From: a bacterium YEK0313
GTDB lineage: Bacteria > Pseudomonadota > Alphaproteobacteria > Rhizobiales > Phreatobacteraceae
Direction of reading: 5' to 3'
Assembly: GCA_000751295.2 (NCBI GenBank)
Contig: CCMO02000001.1
Span: 1,971,501 to 2,035,500 of the forward strand
Length of the DNA: 64,000 nt
Part shown: positions 28,159-36,728 of the stretch, in pieces
How positions within the stretch are numbered: position 1 is the first letter of the stretch
Layout: every line of letters begins with the position of its first letter
Program-made: the position numbers and the translations under genes
The notes under the pieces: generated by a model
Told to the model about the DNA's origin: nothing
Seen by the model: the letters and a program-made list of their open reading frames with translations, nothing else
Databases searched by the model: none

Positions 28159-28190
28159 GTCTATGCAACCTCCAGCGACTAGAGGTTCAA
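28159..28190 (-). promoter_or_regulatory. MerR-type promoter with 19-bp spacer and operator dyad
   Basis: On the minus strand, TTGAAC (28190-28185) and CATAGA (28165-28160) form -35 and -10 elements separated by 19 bases, the overlong spacing of MerR-activated promoters. The spacer contains the near-perfect dyad ACCTCTAG-TCG-CTGGAGGT. It points toward the zinc-ribbon and CDF genes and is bordered on the other side by the divergent merR-type gene. Confidence 0.75.
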
Positions 28191-28203
28191 GCGGTTTTTT
28201 GCG

Positions 28204-28671
28204 ATGGCCGGAAAAATACGGGCAGGCGGTCTCAGCATCGGCGCGCTGGCCCGGCGCGCCGCCACCAAAGTGCCGACCATCCGCTACTATGAGACGATCG
28301 GCCTGATGCCTCCGCCGTTTCGTTCGCAGGGCAACCAGCGGCTCTACGACGCGCGCCAGGTGAGCCGGCTTCTGTTCATCCGCCACGCCCGGGAGCTCGG
28401 CTTTCCGATCGAGGCGATCCGCACTTTGCTGGCATTGACGGATGGCCCCGAACGGTCATGCGACGAGGCGGACCGCCTCGCCACTGCCCAGCTCGTTCAG
28501 GTCCGCAGCCGCATCGCCCGGCTGAGGGCGCTGGAAGCCGAACTCGAGCGGATGACGGAGAGCTGCCGAGGTGGCCGGGCCACCGATTGCCGGGTGATCG
28601 AGATCCTCGGCAATCACGCGCTGTGCGCGGCCGACCATCCTCTCGCCGAGGAGGGGATGGCCGGCTCGTAG
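28204..28671 (+). CDS. MerR-family metalloregulator
   Basis: 155 residues. The winged helix is seen in LSIGALARRAATKVPTIRYY followed by YETIGLMPPP and GNQRLYD. A long dimerisation helix spans about residues 80-120, and the C-terminal part has cysteines in DGPERSCDEAD, SCRGG and DCRVIEIL, at positions used for metal binding by ZntR/CueR-like proteins. Divergent from the zinc-ribbon/CDF genes with the operator dyad between them, so it is the likely metal-responsive activator of that unit. Metal identity (Zn, Cd, Co, Cu) is not certain. Confidence 0.88.
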   Translation: MAGKIRAGGLSIGALARRAATKVPTIRYYETIGLMPPPFRSQGNQRLYDARQVSRLLFIRHARELGFPIEAIRTLLALTDGPERSCDEADRLATAQLVQVRSRIARLRALEAELERMTESCRGGRATDCRVIEILGNHALCAADHPLAEEGMAGS

Positions 28672-28680
28672 GGCGATCGA

Positions 28681-30279
28681 TCAGATCGGTTCGCCGGCCC
28701 CGGTGCCGCGGCGCGGGGTCGGGAAGGTCCATTCCTCGCCGCGGCGGGTCGAGACATATTCCGGCCAGCGCAGGTCGACCGGCGGATCGAAATCGGCCGG
28801 CAGCAGCGGCCCGACCCAGTCCTTGCCGCCGACGCCACCGCCTGTGCGTTCGCGGAATTCGGTCTGGCACGCCTCGAGGGCGCCGGGCTTGGTCGCCAGA
28901 TCGACCATGGTCAAGGCCATGGTCTTGGCGGCGACGAACAGGCCGGGATCGACCGCCGCGGGCAGGCCGCCGATCGCGTTGTACGCCCAGTTGGGATAGG
29001 CATAGCCGGGCGAGGGCGGCCTCAGCCGCGGCCGCGCCGCCAGCAGCCTGACGGTCGGACAATGCCAGGAATATTCGACGTAGTCGTCGGCGCTGAGATG
29101 GCTCTGCCAGCCGGCGAGGGTGCGCTTCAGGCCCTTGTCGTTCTCTTCCGGCGTCGTCAGCGTCGTCACGCTTTCGATGAACGGGTTGGCCATCGGCTCG
29201 AGGCCGAGATTTTTCTGGATCTCCCGGCCGAAGGCGAGCGCTTCCTCCGCGTAGGTAGGCGCCCCGACCGCCCGAAGATTGTCCCAGGTCAGGTTGGTCA
29301 GCGCCGTGTTCGGCAGGCCGACGCGGGTTTTCGTGACCCAGCGCACGAAGGCCTTGCAGCCCGTGGCGAGCGCCGCCGAGCGGGCGTTGCGGGCGAGCAC
29401 GCGCCAGATCTGCTCCTGGATGGCGAGTGACGAGGAGCGCCAGGAATACTGGATCTGGCTGAAACGGGGCGGCAGGTTGTCGGAGGTGGCGCCGGCATCG
29501 CCCAGGACGAATTCGTTGAGTGTCCACGAGCCGCTGTGCGGAAACATAGCCTCCTTGGTGTATTTGGTCGTCGTATACATCAGGCAGAGCGCGTCGAGCG
29601 CGCCGGGGGCGCGGGCGACCGCGTGAGCGGCCTGGGTTGGCATCAGCGAGGGATCGACCCAGTTTTCCGGATCGTCCGCCTCGAAGGTGATGATCGCGCT
29701 CCAATAGGCGCCGAAATGGATGTCCCCGGTGACCGTATTGCTCGGCCAGGGGTGCCAGACGACGGCCGCATCGAGCCCGTCGTAGTAGCCCTTGGCGGCA
29801 TGGATCGGCTTGGAGCCGCAGACCTTCTCGGCAGGCTCGCCGAACAGCTTCAGGGTTGCCGCGACCCCGTGCTGCTGGAACGCCGCCTTGGTGGCGAGCA
29901 TGGCGGTGAGCGACGCCGTGCCCAGCACGGAATGCGGGTCGGTATGGCCAGCCGCATAGGGATGCAGGCCCTCGCGCGGGGCCTCGCGCGGCACAACCTG
30001 CTGCGAATTGCCGGGCACCGCGTCATATTCGGAAAAGCCGGCGAGCACGGGCCCGCCGGAGCCCCAGCGCGCAGCGAAGGCGGTCGGCATTTCGCCGGAG
30101 CCGGCCTCCACCTCGAAGCCTTCCTCCTTGAGGATGTCGACATAGGCGTCGAGCGAGCGGTATTCGCGCCAGGCCGGTTCGGCAAAGGCCCAGATCCGCT
30201 CGTTGAAGGCGGACAGGCGCTTTTCATTGCGCGCGATCCAGTCGAGCGCGCTCTGACGGACGGCTTGGGGCTCGGTCAT
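28681..30279 (-). CDS. M20-family amidohydrolase (AbgB-like)
   Basis: 532 residues. GFSEYDAVPG near residue 85 is the M20 aminoacylase/AbgB metal motif; the second histidine motif, usually GHACGHN, is altered to AAGHTDPHSVLG, still with two histidines. FGEPAEKVCGSKP and VVWHPWP match the catalytic-acid and lid regions of AbgB-type p-aminobenzoyl-glutamate hydrolases. The protein is somewhat longer than AbgB. It presumably cleaves an amide bond in an imported conjugate. It follows, by 86 bases, a peptide-type binding-protein gene on the same strand. Confidence 0.82.
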   Translation of the reverse strand: MTEPQAVRQSALDWIARNEKRLSAFNERIWAFAEPAWREYRSLDAYVDILKEEGFEVEAGSGEMPTAFAARWGSGGPVLAGFSEYDAVPGNSQQVVPREAPREGLHPYAAGHTDPHSVLGTASLTAMLATKAAFQQHGVAATLKLFGEPAEKVCGSKPIHAAKGYYDGLDAAVVWHPWPSNTVTGDIHFGAYWSAIITFEADDPENWVDPSLMPTQAAHAVARAPGALDALCLMYTTTKYTKEAMFPHSGSWTLNEFVLGDAGATSDNLPPRFSQIQYSWRSSSLAIQEQIWRVLARNARSAALATGCKAFVRWVTKTRVGLPNTALTNLTWDNLRAVGAPTYAEEALAFGREIQKNLGLEPMANPFIESVTTLTTPEENDKGLKRTLAGWQSHLSADDYVEYSWHCPTVRLLAARPRLRPPSPGYAYPNWAYNAIGGLPAAVDPGLFVAAKTMALTMVDLATKPGALEACQTEFRERTGGGVGGKDWVGPLLPADFDPPVDLRWPEYVSTRRGEEWTFPTPRRGTGAGEPI

Positions 30280-30365
30280 CGGTAGTCTCCATTGTCGCGA
30301 AGTCGGGGGCCGGCCGGGAGGAGCCCGGCCGGTTCGGATGGCGTGAAGCGAAGCGCGGCGGCACG

Positions 30366-31946
30366 TCAGGCGCGCCTGACGTTCCAGAAGGTGGCGAAGC
30401 CGTCGAGCACGCCGGTCAGCGAGTTGCGATAGGCCGTCGGCTGCAGATATTGGCCGAGCGGATAGAACGGCACGTCGTTCACCGCCTCGAGCTGAATGTC
30501 GCGGCAGATGGCGGCCTGAGCGGCCTCGTCCCCGGTTTCAAACCAGGCCGAGCGCAGGCTGTCGATGCGCTGGTTGCGCGACCAGCCCGGATAGCTGCCG
30601 TCGGCGCGCAGGGCCATGTGAACGGCGGGGTTCAGCCAGTCCATGCCTGCCCAGTTGGTGACGAAGGCGCTCCAGCCGCCTTCGGAGACAGGGCCCTGCC
30701 GGTTGCGGCGCTGCAGCATGGCGTTGAACTCGACGACATAGACCTCGACATCCATGCCGACGCGCTTGAGCATGTCGGCCGCGACCGCGCCGATGGCGGC
30801 AAGCGCACCGGCATTGGAGGCCATGATCACGACCTTCTCGCCCTTGTAGCCGGCGGCGCGCAGTTCATCCTTGACCTTCTCGACCTGGCGGGGGCTCGAG
30901 AGCATGTCGAGGCCGGCGGTCGTTGCCATCGGCGTGCCCGGGCAGAAGAAGCCGAGCGGAATGTTGAAGAGCGTGGGATCGTCGGTTCCGACCACCGCTT
31001 CCATGTAGTCGCGCTGCGCGAGCGCGCCCCAAAGCGCGCGGCGGATGGCCGGATTGTCGAACGGCGGATGCAGGAAGTTGAGCCGCATCATGCAGACGAA
31101 GCCGGTCGGGTCGAGCACCCGGGTCGTCACCTGCCGGGCGGCTTTCAGCATCGGCAGATGGTCGTGATAGGCATATTCCTGCCAGTGCTGGGCGCCTGAC
31201 ATGAGCGCGGCGGTGGCGGTCGAGGGATCGGGGATCGAATTCCATTCGACCCGGTCGAAATGCACGACCTTCGGGCCGGAGGTCCAGGTCAATTCCCCGT
31301 CCTTGCGCGGCACGTAGCGCTCGAAGCGGGTGAAGACATTGATCGATCCTGGCGCGCGCTCATCCATCTTGAAGCGGAACGGGCCGCTGCCGATGATGTC
31401 GGCGACGGGCTTGAAGGGATCGGTGTTGGCGAGCCGCTCGGGCATCATGGCGCAGACCGGCACGGAGGCCTTGCCGAGCGCGATCGGCAGCAGCGGGAAG
31501 GGGCGCTTCAGCCGGAAGCGGATGGTGCGGTCGTCCGGGGCGGAAAGCTCGTCGGTGGCGGCCATCAGCGCGACGCCGAACGTGTCGCGCTGGCCCCAGC
31601 GCTTGATGCTGGCGACGCAATCCCGGGCGAGCACGCGTTCGCCGTCGTGCCAGAAAAGATTGTCGCGCAGTGTCAGGTCCCAGCGCTTGCCGTCGTCCTC
31701 GACGCGATGGCCGTCGACCATCTGCGGCGTCGCCTGATAGCGGGCGTTCATGCCGTAGAGCGTGTCGTAGACCATGTAGGCGTAGTTGCGTGTGATGTAG
31801 CCGGTGGTCAGGATCGGATCGAGGGTCACGAGGTCCTGCTGCGGCGTGAAGCGCAATGTTGTCTCGCCAGCCGCGCGCAGGCGGGCGGGTAGGGCGAGCG
31901 AAGCCGTGCCGAGGCCGGCCGCCTGCAGGAATTCACGCCGTTTCAT
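30366..31946 (-). CDS. peptide/dipeptide ABC substrate-binding protein (SBP family 5)
   Basis: 526 residues with a Tat-type signal (MKRREFLQAAGLGTAS...). The mature protein starts TLRFTPQQDLVTLDPILTTG, the usual opening of DppA/OppA-class proteins, and has DGKRWDLTLRDNLFWHDG and GSGPFRF, core motifs of SBP_bac_5. It has no permease genes beside it; it may feed the dipeptide-type transporter at 39.7-43.2 kb or act with the M20 gene downstream. Ligand unknown. Confidence 0.88.
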   Translation of the reverse strand: MKRREFLQAAGLGTASLALPARLRAAGETTLRFTPQQDLVTLDPILTTGYITRNYAYMVYDTLYGMNARYQATPQMVDGHRVEDDGKRWDLTLRDNLFWHDGERVLARDCVASIKRWGQRDTFGVALMAATDELSAPDDRTIRFRLKRPFPLLPIALGKASVPVCAMMPERLANTDPFKPVADIIGSGPFRFKMDERAPGSINVFTRFERYVPRKDGELTWTSGPKVVHFDRVEWNSIPDPSTATAALMSGAQHWQEYAYHDHLPMLKAARQVTTRVLDPTGFVCMMRLNFLHPPFDNPAIRRALWGALAQRDYMEAVVGTDDPTLFNIPLGFFCPGTPMATTAGLDMLSSPRQVEKVKDELRAAGYKGEKVVIMASNAGALAAIGAVAADMLKRVGMDVEVYVVEFNAMLQRRNRQGPVSEGGWSAFVTNWAGMDWLNPAVHMALRADGSYPGWSRNQRIDSLRSAWFETGDEAAQAAICRDIQLEAVNDVPFYPLGQYLQPTAYRNSLTGVLDGFATFWNVRRA

Positions 31947-32495
31947 AGGGGTCCTCCGTCAGCATGGAATGGGTGAGCGAGGCCCGGCCTCGCGTTCGCG
32001 CGCGACGAAGGCGCGGCGTCGCCAGGGCACAGCGTGTCGGCCTTGCGGCGTGACCCGTTGAGCAGGCGTGCCCGCATGTCCTTCCGTCCCTCGAATACCG
32101 TCCCTGGCGCCGGCAAGAGGCGGGAGACGAACAAAACTGTCCTGGTGCTCTTGTTGCTCGTGCCCTTGTTCCTGGCACTTGCGGCAGATGGCCGGCCGAC
32201 GGCGTTGCGGCGCCGGTGGCAGCGCCTGCGCACAGACCGTCGAGGCCGTTGCGCCTGCCAGCATTGGCTGATCGGCGGCGAAGCACCATTGCCGACATTG
32301 CGTGGTAGAAATTCATTCGCGCCGGGTGTCGGCGAATCCTGGACGGATGTCGCGTGGCGCCGCTTTCGCGCCTGACGGATTTTTGTATAAGCGGCAGTTT
32401 CGAGCCGGCGGAGACGCAGGGTTGTTCGGCGAAAAAAATTAATGAACACAGATAGTTGGTTTCATCGTCCTTGGGCCGTATACGTTCGTTGTTGC
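31947..32495. other. intergenic region upstream of two divergent units
   Basis: About 550 bases with no convincing gene. An open frame at 32034-32375 has a short hydrophobic run but no ribosome site or family resemblance. AT-rich DNA near 32385-32465 probably holds promoters for the leftward binding-protein gene; no palindrome of the GCGATCG type is present on that side. Confidence 0.4.
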
Positions 32496-32510
32496 GCGAT
32501 CGACGATCGC
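32496..32510. promoter_or_regulatory. 15-bp palindromic operator, site A (perfect)
   Basis: GCGATCGACGATCGC, a perfect odd-centred palindrome. It is immediately followed by a TATATG -10 candidate (32513-32518) with TTGTTG 18 bases upstream, so the site fills the spacer of the promoter for the MOSC-reductase, serine hydrolase and gntR genes. Confidence 0.75.
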
Positions 32511-32587
32511 AGTATATGGAAGCCGTCAGCTGCTCGAAGCCAGTCCGGTCGAGTGGGGCCAAGCGCAATCGAAGGGAGCTGGCAACC

Positions 32588-34534
32588 GTGTTTCGGACAT
32601 CGCCGTCGGACAAGTGGGACGACGTGCCGGCAAACGATTGCCGACTCGAGGCCATTCGTATCTTCCCACTGAAGTCGGCGACGGGCCTGGTGCGCCGGAC
32701 CGTCACCGTCGAGCCGGAGGGGTTGCTGGATGATCGGCGGCTGATGGCGGTCGGCGCCGACGACAAGGTGCTCACCGCGCGCGCTGCGCCGGCTCTCCTG
32801 ACGGTTCACTGCGAGATCGACGGCGACGACATCGTGCTCATGGCGCCGGACCGGGCGCCGCTCGTCATTGCCAGGCGCGACCTGCTGCCGCTCGCCCGCG
32901 AGGTGACCCTCTGGCGCTCAAGAGTGCTGCCGCTCGATGCGGGCGAGGCGGCGGCCGCCTGGCTTTCGGATCTTGCCGGCCAGCCGTGCCGCCTGGTCGT
33001 CAAGGGCCCCGATACCCGGCGCGCCATGGTGATCGATCCCGGCTGCGAGGTGTCTTTCGCCGACACCGCTCCGATCCTCCTGGCCAATGCGGCCTCGCTC
33101 GCCCATCTCAATCTCTATCTGGACGAGCCGGTCGGCATGGACCGGTTCCGGCCCAATCTGGTCATTGCCGGCGCAGCCGCCTATGCCGAGGACGGTTGGG
33201 CGCGCATCCGGATCGGAGCGGTCGAATTCGACGTCGTCGGCCCCTGCGACCGCTGCGTCATGGTCACCCTGGATCCACGCACCGGCCAAAGGCGGACCGA
33301 TCAAGAGCCGCTTGCGACGCTCGGGCGCGAGCGGCGGGGCGAGGATGGCAAGGTCTATTTCGGCCAGTTCCTGGTCCCCCGCGGACCTGGCCGGCTGTTC
33401 GCCGGCGATCCGCTCACCGTCCTGGCACGCAAGGCGCCGGTCGTGCTGAAGCCGGGCAGCCCGCCGCCCCGCCGTGCCCCCCAGCCGGACGGCCGCCGGG
33501 GCAGGCTGCTGCATTGCGTCGGCACCGAGGACGAGGCGCGGGACATGCGCACCTTCCGCTTCCGCGTCGAGGCGGGCGAGGCGGTCGCCTATGAGCCCGG
33601 GCAGTTCATCACCCTGCTTTTCGATGGCGCGGGCGAAACCGAACGGCGGAACTATACGCTGTCGTCCTCACCGTCGCGGCCCGGCGAACTCGCCGTCACC
33701 GTCAAGCGTGTCGCCGGCGGGGTGCGGTCGAACTGGCTGCACGACAATTTCCACGCCGGCGCGAGCCTGCGGGCGCTCGGTCCGAACGGCCGGTTCCATC
33801 TGGCGGCGCGGGCGGACGATCGCCTGCTCCTGCTGTCGGCCGGCAGCGGCATCACCCCGATGATCGCGATGCTGCGCTTTGCCGCCGATCGCGATCTGCC
33901 TCTCGATATCGTCTTCCATCACGGCGCGCGCACCGCCGCGGACCTGCCGTTTCTCGCCGAGCTCCGAGCGCTGCGCGCCCGGCTGGGGCCGCGGCTGCGC
34001 CTATCCTGGAACCTGACGCAGGCTGCCGGGGCCCATGATATCGATGGCGGACGCCTGTTCCATGGCCGCTTCGATGCGGCGATGATGCGGGCTGTGTGCC
34101 CCGATCTTGCCGCGCGCACCGTCATGTGCTGCGGCCCGGAAGGTTTCCGCCGCACCGCCCGCGCGATCCACACCGCCATGGTGCCGGATCGGCCCGCGGC
34201 ATTCCTTGAAGAGAGCTTCGGGACGGACGCGCCGGCCGAGCCGGGCGAGGCGGCGCCTTATCGCGTGACGTTCCGCGCGAGCCGTGTGATCGCCGAGGGC
34301 GAGGGCCGCACCACATTGCTGGCGCTCGCGCGCGCCAAAGGCATTGCGCCGGAAGCCGATTGTGAGGCGGGGATCTGCGGCAGCTGCCGGGTGCGCGTGA
34401 CGGCCGGCGCGTGGCGGCTCGCGGCCAACTGCGCCGATCCCGGACGCACCGTGTTGTCGGCCGTCGAGAAGGCCGGGGGCCTCGTGCTCGCCTGCTCGAC
34501 CGAGCCGGTCGGCACCGTCGAGGTCGACCTCTGA
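32588..34534 (+). CDS. MOSC domain / FNR-type reductase / 2Fe-2S ferredoxin fusion
   Basis: 648 residues in three parts. Residues ~20-290: MOSC N-terminal barrel plus MOSC domain with PCDRCVMVTLDPRTG, whose Cys binds the molybdenum cofactor in YcbX/mARC proteins. Residues ~305-540: flavodoxin-reductase-like domain with RRNYTLSSSP (FAD), LLSAGSGITPM (NAD(P)) and CCGPEGF. Residues ~555-648: plant-type ferredoxin with CEAGICGSC and a fourth Cys in LACSTEP. This is a self-contained electron chain for reducing N-hydroxylated compounds. Start is GTG 32588 with GGGAG upstream, since an earlier in-frame ATG (32516) overlaps the predicted -10. Confidence 0.88.
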   Translation: MFRTSPSDKWDDVPANDCRLEAIRIFPLKSATGLVRRTVTVEPEGLLDDRRLMAVGADDKVLTARAAPALLTVHCEIDGDDIVLMAPDRAPLVIARRDLLPLAREVTLWRSRVLPLDAGEAAAAWLSDLAGQPCRLVVKGPDTRRAMVIDPGCEVSFADTAPILLANAASLAHLNLYLDEPVGMDRFRPNLVIAGAAAYAEDGWARIRIGAVEFDVVGPCDRCVMVTLDPRTGQRRTDQEPLATLGRERRGEDGKVYFGQFLVPRGPGRLFAGDPLTVLARKAPVVLKPGSPPPRRAPQPDGRRGRLLHCVGTEDEARDMRTFRFRVEAGEAVAYEPGQFITLLFDGAGETERRNYTLSSSPSRPGELAVTVKRVAGGVRSNWLHDNFHAGASLRALGPNGRFHLAARADDRLLLLSAGSGITPMIAMLRFAADRDLPLDIVFHHGARTAADLPFLAELRALRARLGPRLRLSWNLTQAAGAHDIDGGRLFHGRFDAAMMRAVCPDLAARTVMCCGPEGFRRTARAIHTAMVPDRPAAFLEESFGTDAPAEPGEAAPYRVTFRASRVIAEGEGRTTLLALARAKGIAPEADCEAGICGSCRVRVTAGAWRLAANCADPGRTVLSAVEKAGGLVLACSTEPVGTVEVDL

Positions 34535-34583
34535 CATCCCATGATCCCGATCGAGCCGTGCCGCCATGCGGAAGGACCCTGTC

Positions 34584-35783
34584 ATGACCATCGAGACCGC
34601 GCGCTATCCGTTCCGTGATCCGCTCAATCCCGGCGCGCCGATCATTCCGCGCCGCGGCTGGGACATCGCCCCCTATCACCGCTGGACCTTCCAGCATCTC
34701 CGGGAGATGACGCCGACCGCGCAGGTCTGGCGCGGCGCGGGGCCGGTCATGGCCATGCCGGAGGCCCTCAAGGACGTTGGCGGCCTCGCCTACAGGCTGG
34801 GCGGCCGCCAGCGCACGATCGAGGCGTTCCTGCAGGAGAGCTTTACCGACGGTTTCCTGGTGCTGCATCGCGGCGCGATCGTTGCCGAGCACTATTTCAA
34901 CGGTCTGGTTCCGCACGGCACGCATCTGGCCATGTCGGTCACCAAGTCGATCGTCGGTCTCCTGGTCGGCATTCTCGTCCATCGCGGCATCATCGATGTC
35001 GAAGCGCCCGTGACCGACTATCTGCCCGAGCTCGCGGCGACCGCCTATCGCGGCGCGCGCGTGCGGCATGTGCTCGACATGACGAGCGGCGTGACGTTCG
35101 ACGAATCCTACACCACCGAGGGGTCGCACATGATGCGGCTCGACCACGCCTGCGGCTGGAAGGATCTGACCCGCCCCGAATGGCCGAAGACCATGTGGGA
35201 GCTCGTCCTGACGCTGACCGACCAGGACTGCGAGCACGGGACGCGGTTCAGCTATCGCTCGATCGAGACCGACGTGCTCGGCTTCATCGTGGAGCGGGCG
35301 ACCGGAACGCCGCTCGCCGAACTCATGAGCCGCGAGATCTGGGCGCCCATGGGGGCGGCGGAGGATGCCTACATCACCGTCGACCGCGGCGGCACGGCGC
35401 TTGCCGATGGCGGCTTCTGCGCGAGCCTGCGCGACTATGGCCGCCTGGCGCTGCTGCTGCTCGGCAACGGCCGGCGGGATGGGCGGCAGATCATCCCCGC
35501 TGCCTGGATCGAGGCGACGCGCGCGGGCACCGGCGAGCTTTTCGGCGAGCTCTACCGGACGGTGCTGCCGCATGGCGCCTATCACAACCAGTTCTGGATC
35601 GAGGACGTGCGCCGCCGCTCCTATGTCGCACGCGGCATTTTCGGGCAGTTCATTTTTATCGATCCGCAGGCCGATTTCGCCGCGGTCAAACTCTCCACCT
35701 GGCCCGATTTCACCAGTCCCGAGCGGGCGCTGGACACGCTTGCCGCCTTCAGGGCGATCCGCGACCACCTCGAAGCCGCATGA
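34584..35783 (+). CDS. serine hydrolase, class C beta-lactamase fold (NylB-like)
   Basis: 399 residues, no signal peptide. The SxxK nucleophile motif is SVTK near residue 118 and the second catalytic Tyr is in FSYRSIETDVLG near 224; this Y-x-S-x-x-T-D-V-L-G pattern is seen in 6-aminohexanoate-dimer hydrolase (NylB)-like and related esterases. These act in the cytoplasm on amides or esters rather than as penicillinases. GGAAGGA six to seven bases before ATG 34584 is preferred over ATG 34566. It lies 50 bases after the MOSC-reductase gene in the palindrome-controlled operon. Confidence 0.85.
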   Translation: MTIETARYPFRDPLNPGAPIIPRRGWDIAPYHRWTFQHLREMTPTAQVWRGAGPVMAMPEALKDVGGLAYRLGGRQRTIEAFLQESFTDGFLVLHRGAIVAEHYFNGLVPHGTHLAMSVTKSIVGLLVGILVHRGIIDVEAPVTDYLPELAATAYRGARVRHVLDMTSGVTFDESYTTEGSHMMRLDHACGWKDLTRPEWPKTMWELVLTLTDQDCEHGTRFSYRSIETDVLGFIVERATGTPLAELMSREIWAPMGAAEDAYITVDRGGTALADGGFCASLRDYGRLALLLLGNGRRDGRQIIPAAWIEATRAGTGELFGELYRTVLPHGAYHNQFWIEDVRRRSYVARGIFGQFIFIDPQADFAAVKLSTWPDFTSPERALDTLAAFRAIRDHLEAA

Positions 35784-35908
35784 CGCCGGCCGGGCGGGTC
35801 GGCTCCGGCACTTGTTGGCGCGCCCTGCATCGCAGACACGTCAATGTTAGAATCAGCCCAAAAAGTGCAATCAGACGACAGACCCGCGATTTTCCGGTCA
35901 GGACAACG

Positions 35909-36631
35909 ATGGCGACAAGAACTCAATTCGGCCTTTCGCAGCTGGACGCGGCGCCGCTGCACGAAAAGGTCTATCGCGAGATCGTCCGGGCGCTGATGTC
36001 CGGCGAGTTCGAGCCCGGGCAGAAGCTGACCTCGCGCAAGCTCGCCCAGGAGCTCGGCACCAGCGACATGCCGGTGCGCAGCGCGCTGCTGCGGCTGCAG
36101 GCGCTGCGGGCGCTGCGGCCCTTGCCGAACGGCAGCATGGAAGTGCCGCTGATGACCTCGGCGGCCTTCGTCAATCTGATGGATGCCCGCACCGTGCTGG
36201 AAGGGGCCGCGGCGGAGCGGGCGGCGGGCACGATCAACGGCAACAACCTGCGCACGATCCGGCGCAATTGCGCCGAGCGGATGAACGCGATCGAGGTGGG
36301 CGACATCGGCGCCTATCTGAGGGCCAATTACGACTTCAAGTTCGCGATCTACCGTCATTGCGGCAATGAGGAGATGATCTTCCTGATCGAGACGCTGTGG
36401 ATGCAGGTCGGCCCGTTCCTGCGCAACATGGCCGACTGGTTCAAGGGCGATCTCTCCGAGCTGATGGCCGTCGATCATCACGCCGAGGCCCTGGCCGCGC
36501 TCGAGGCCAAGGACGGGCCGCGGGCGCGCGAAGCGATCGAGAAGGATATCCGCGAAGGCGAGATGTATCTGCTGAAGAGCGCCCGTTTCCACGACAGCCC
36601 CGCCGAGCCGACCGCGCGCCGGGCGTCCTGA
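35909..36631 (+). CDS. GntR-family transcriptional regulator, FCD type
   Basis: 240 residues. The winged helix (residues ~20-90) has LHEKVYREIVRALMSGEF, GQKLTSRKLAQELG and SDMPVRSALLRL. The C-terminal all-helical FCD domain shows RTVLEGAAAERA and NYDFKFAIYRHCGN, with Asp/His positions that usually bind a metal and carboxylate effector. It follows the serine hydrolase by 125 bases and probably shares its operon, so it would be autoregulated. It is the best candidate for the protein that binds the four GCGATCG palindromes. Confidence 0.9.
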   Translation: MATRTQFGLSQLDAAPLHEKVYREIVRALMSGEFEPGQKLTSRKLAQELGTSDMPVRSALLRLQALRALRPLPNGSMEVPLMTSAAFVNLMDARTVLEGAAAERAAGTINGNNLRTIRRNCAERMNAIEVGDIGAYLRANYDFKFAIYRHCGNEEMIFLIETLWMQVGPFLRNMADWFKGDLSELMAVDHHAEALAALEAKDGPRAREAIEKDIREGEMYLLKSARFHDSPAEPTARRAS

Positions 36632-36728
36632 CCGTCCGAAGCCGTTCCTGGCCGCCGGCCGGGGCTGCGACATTGGCCGCGCGGCCGTGTCGGCGCGCAA
36701 ATGTCGAAGCCGGACCGGCCGGCGCCGC

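Noticed and set aside
32034..32375. Possible small membrane protein in the 32-kb intergenic region
   Set aside because: One short hydrophobic run only; no ribosome binding site, no family likeness, Arg-rich rest.
34584..35783. Beta-lactamase resistance gene
   Set aside because: SxxK and Tyr motifs are present, but there is no signal peptide and the YRSIETDVLG block fits NylB-like hydrolases; it is also in a catabolic operon.
36668..36692. GC-rich inverted repeat between convergent gntR and aminotransferase genes as a terminator
   Set aside because: The stem is imperfect and there is no T tract on either strand.
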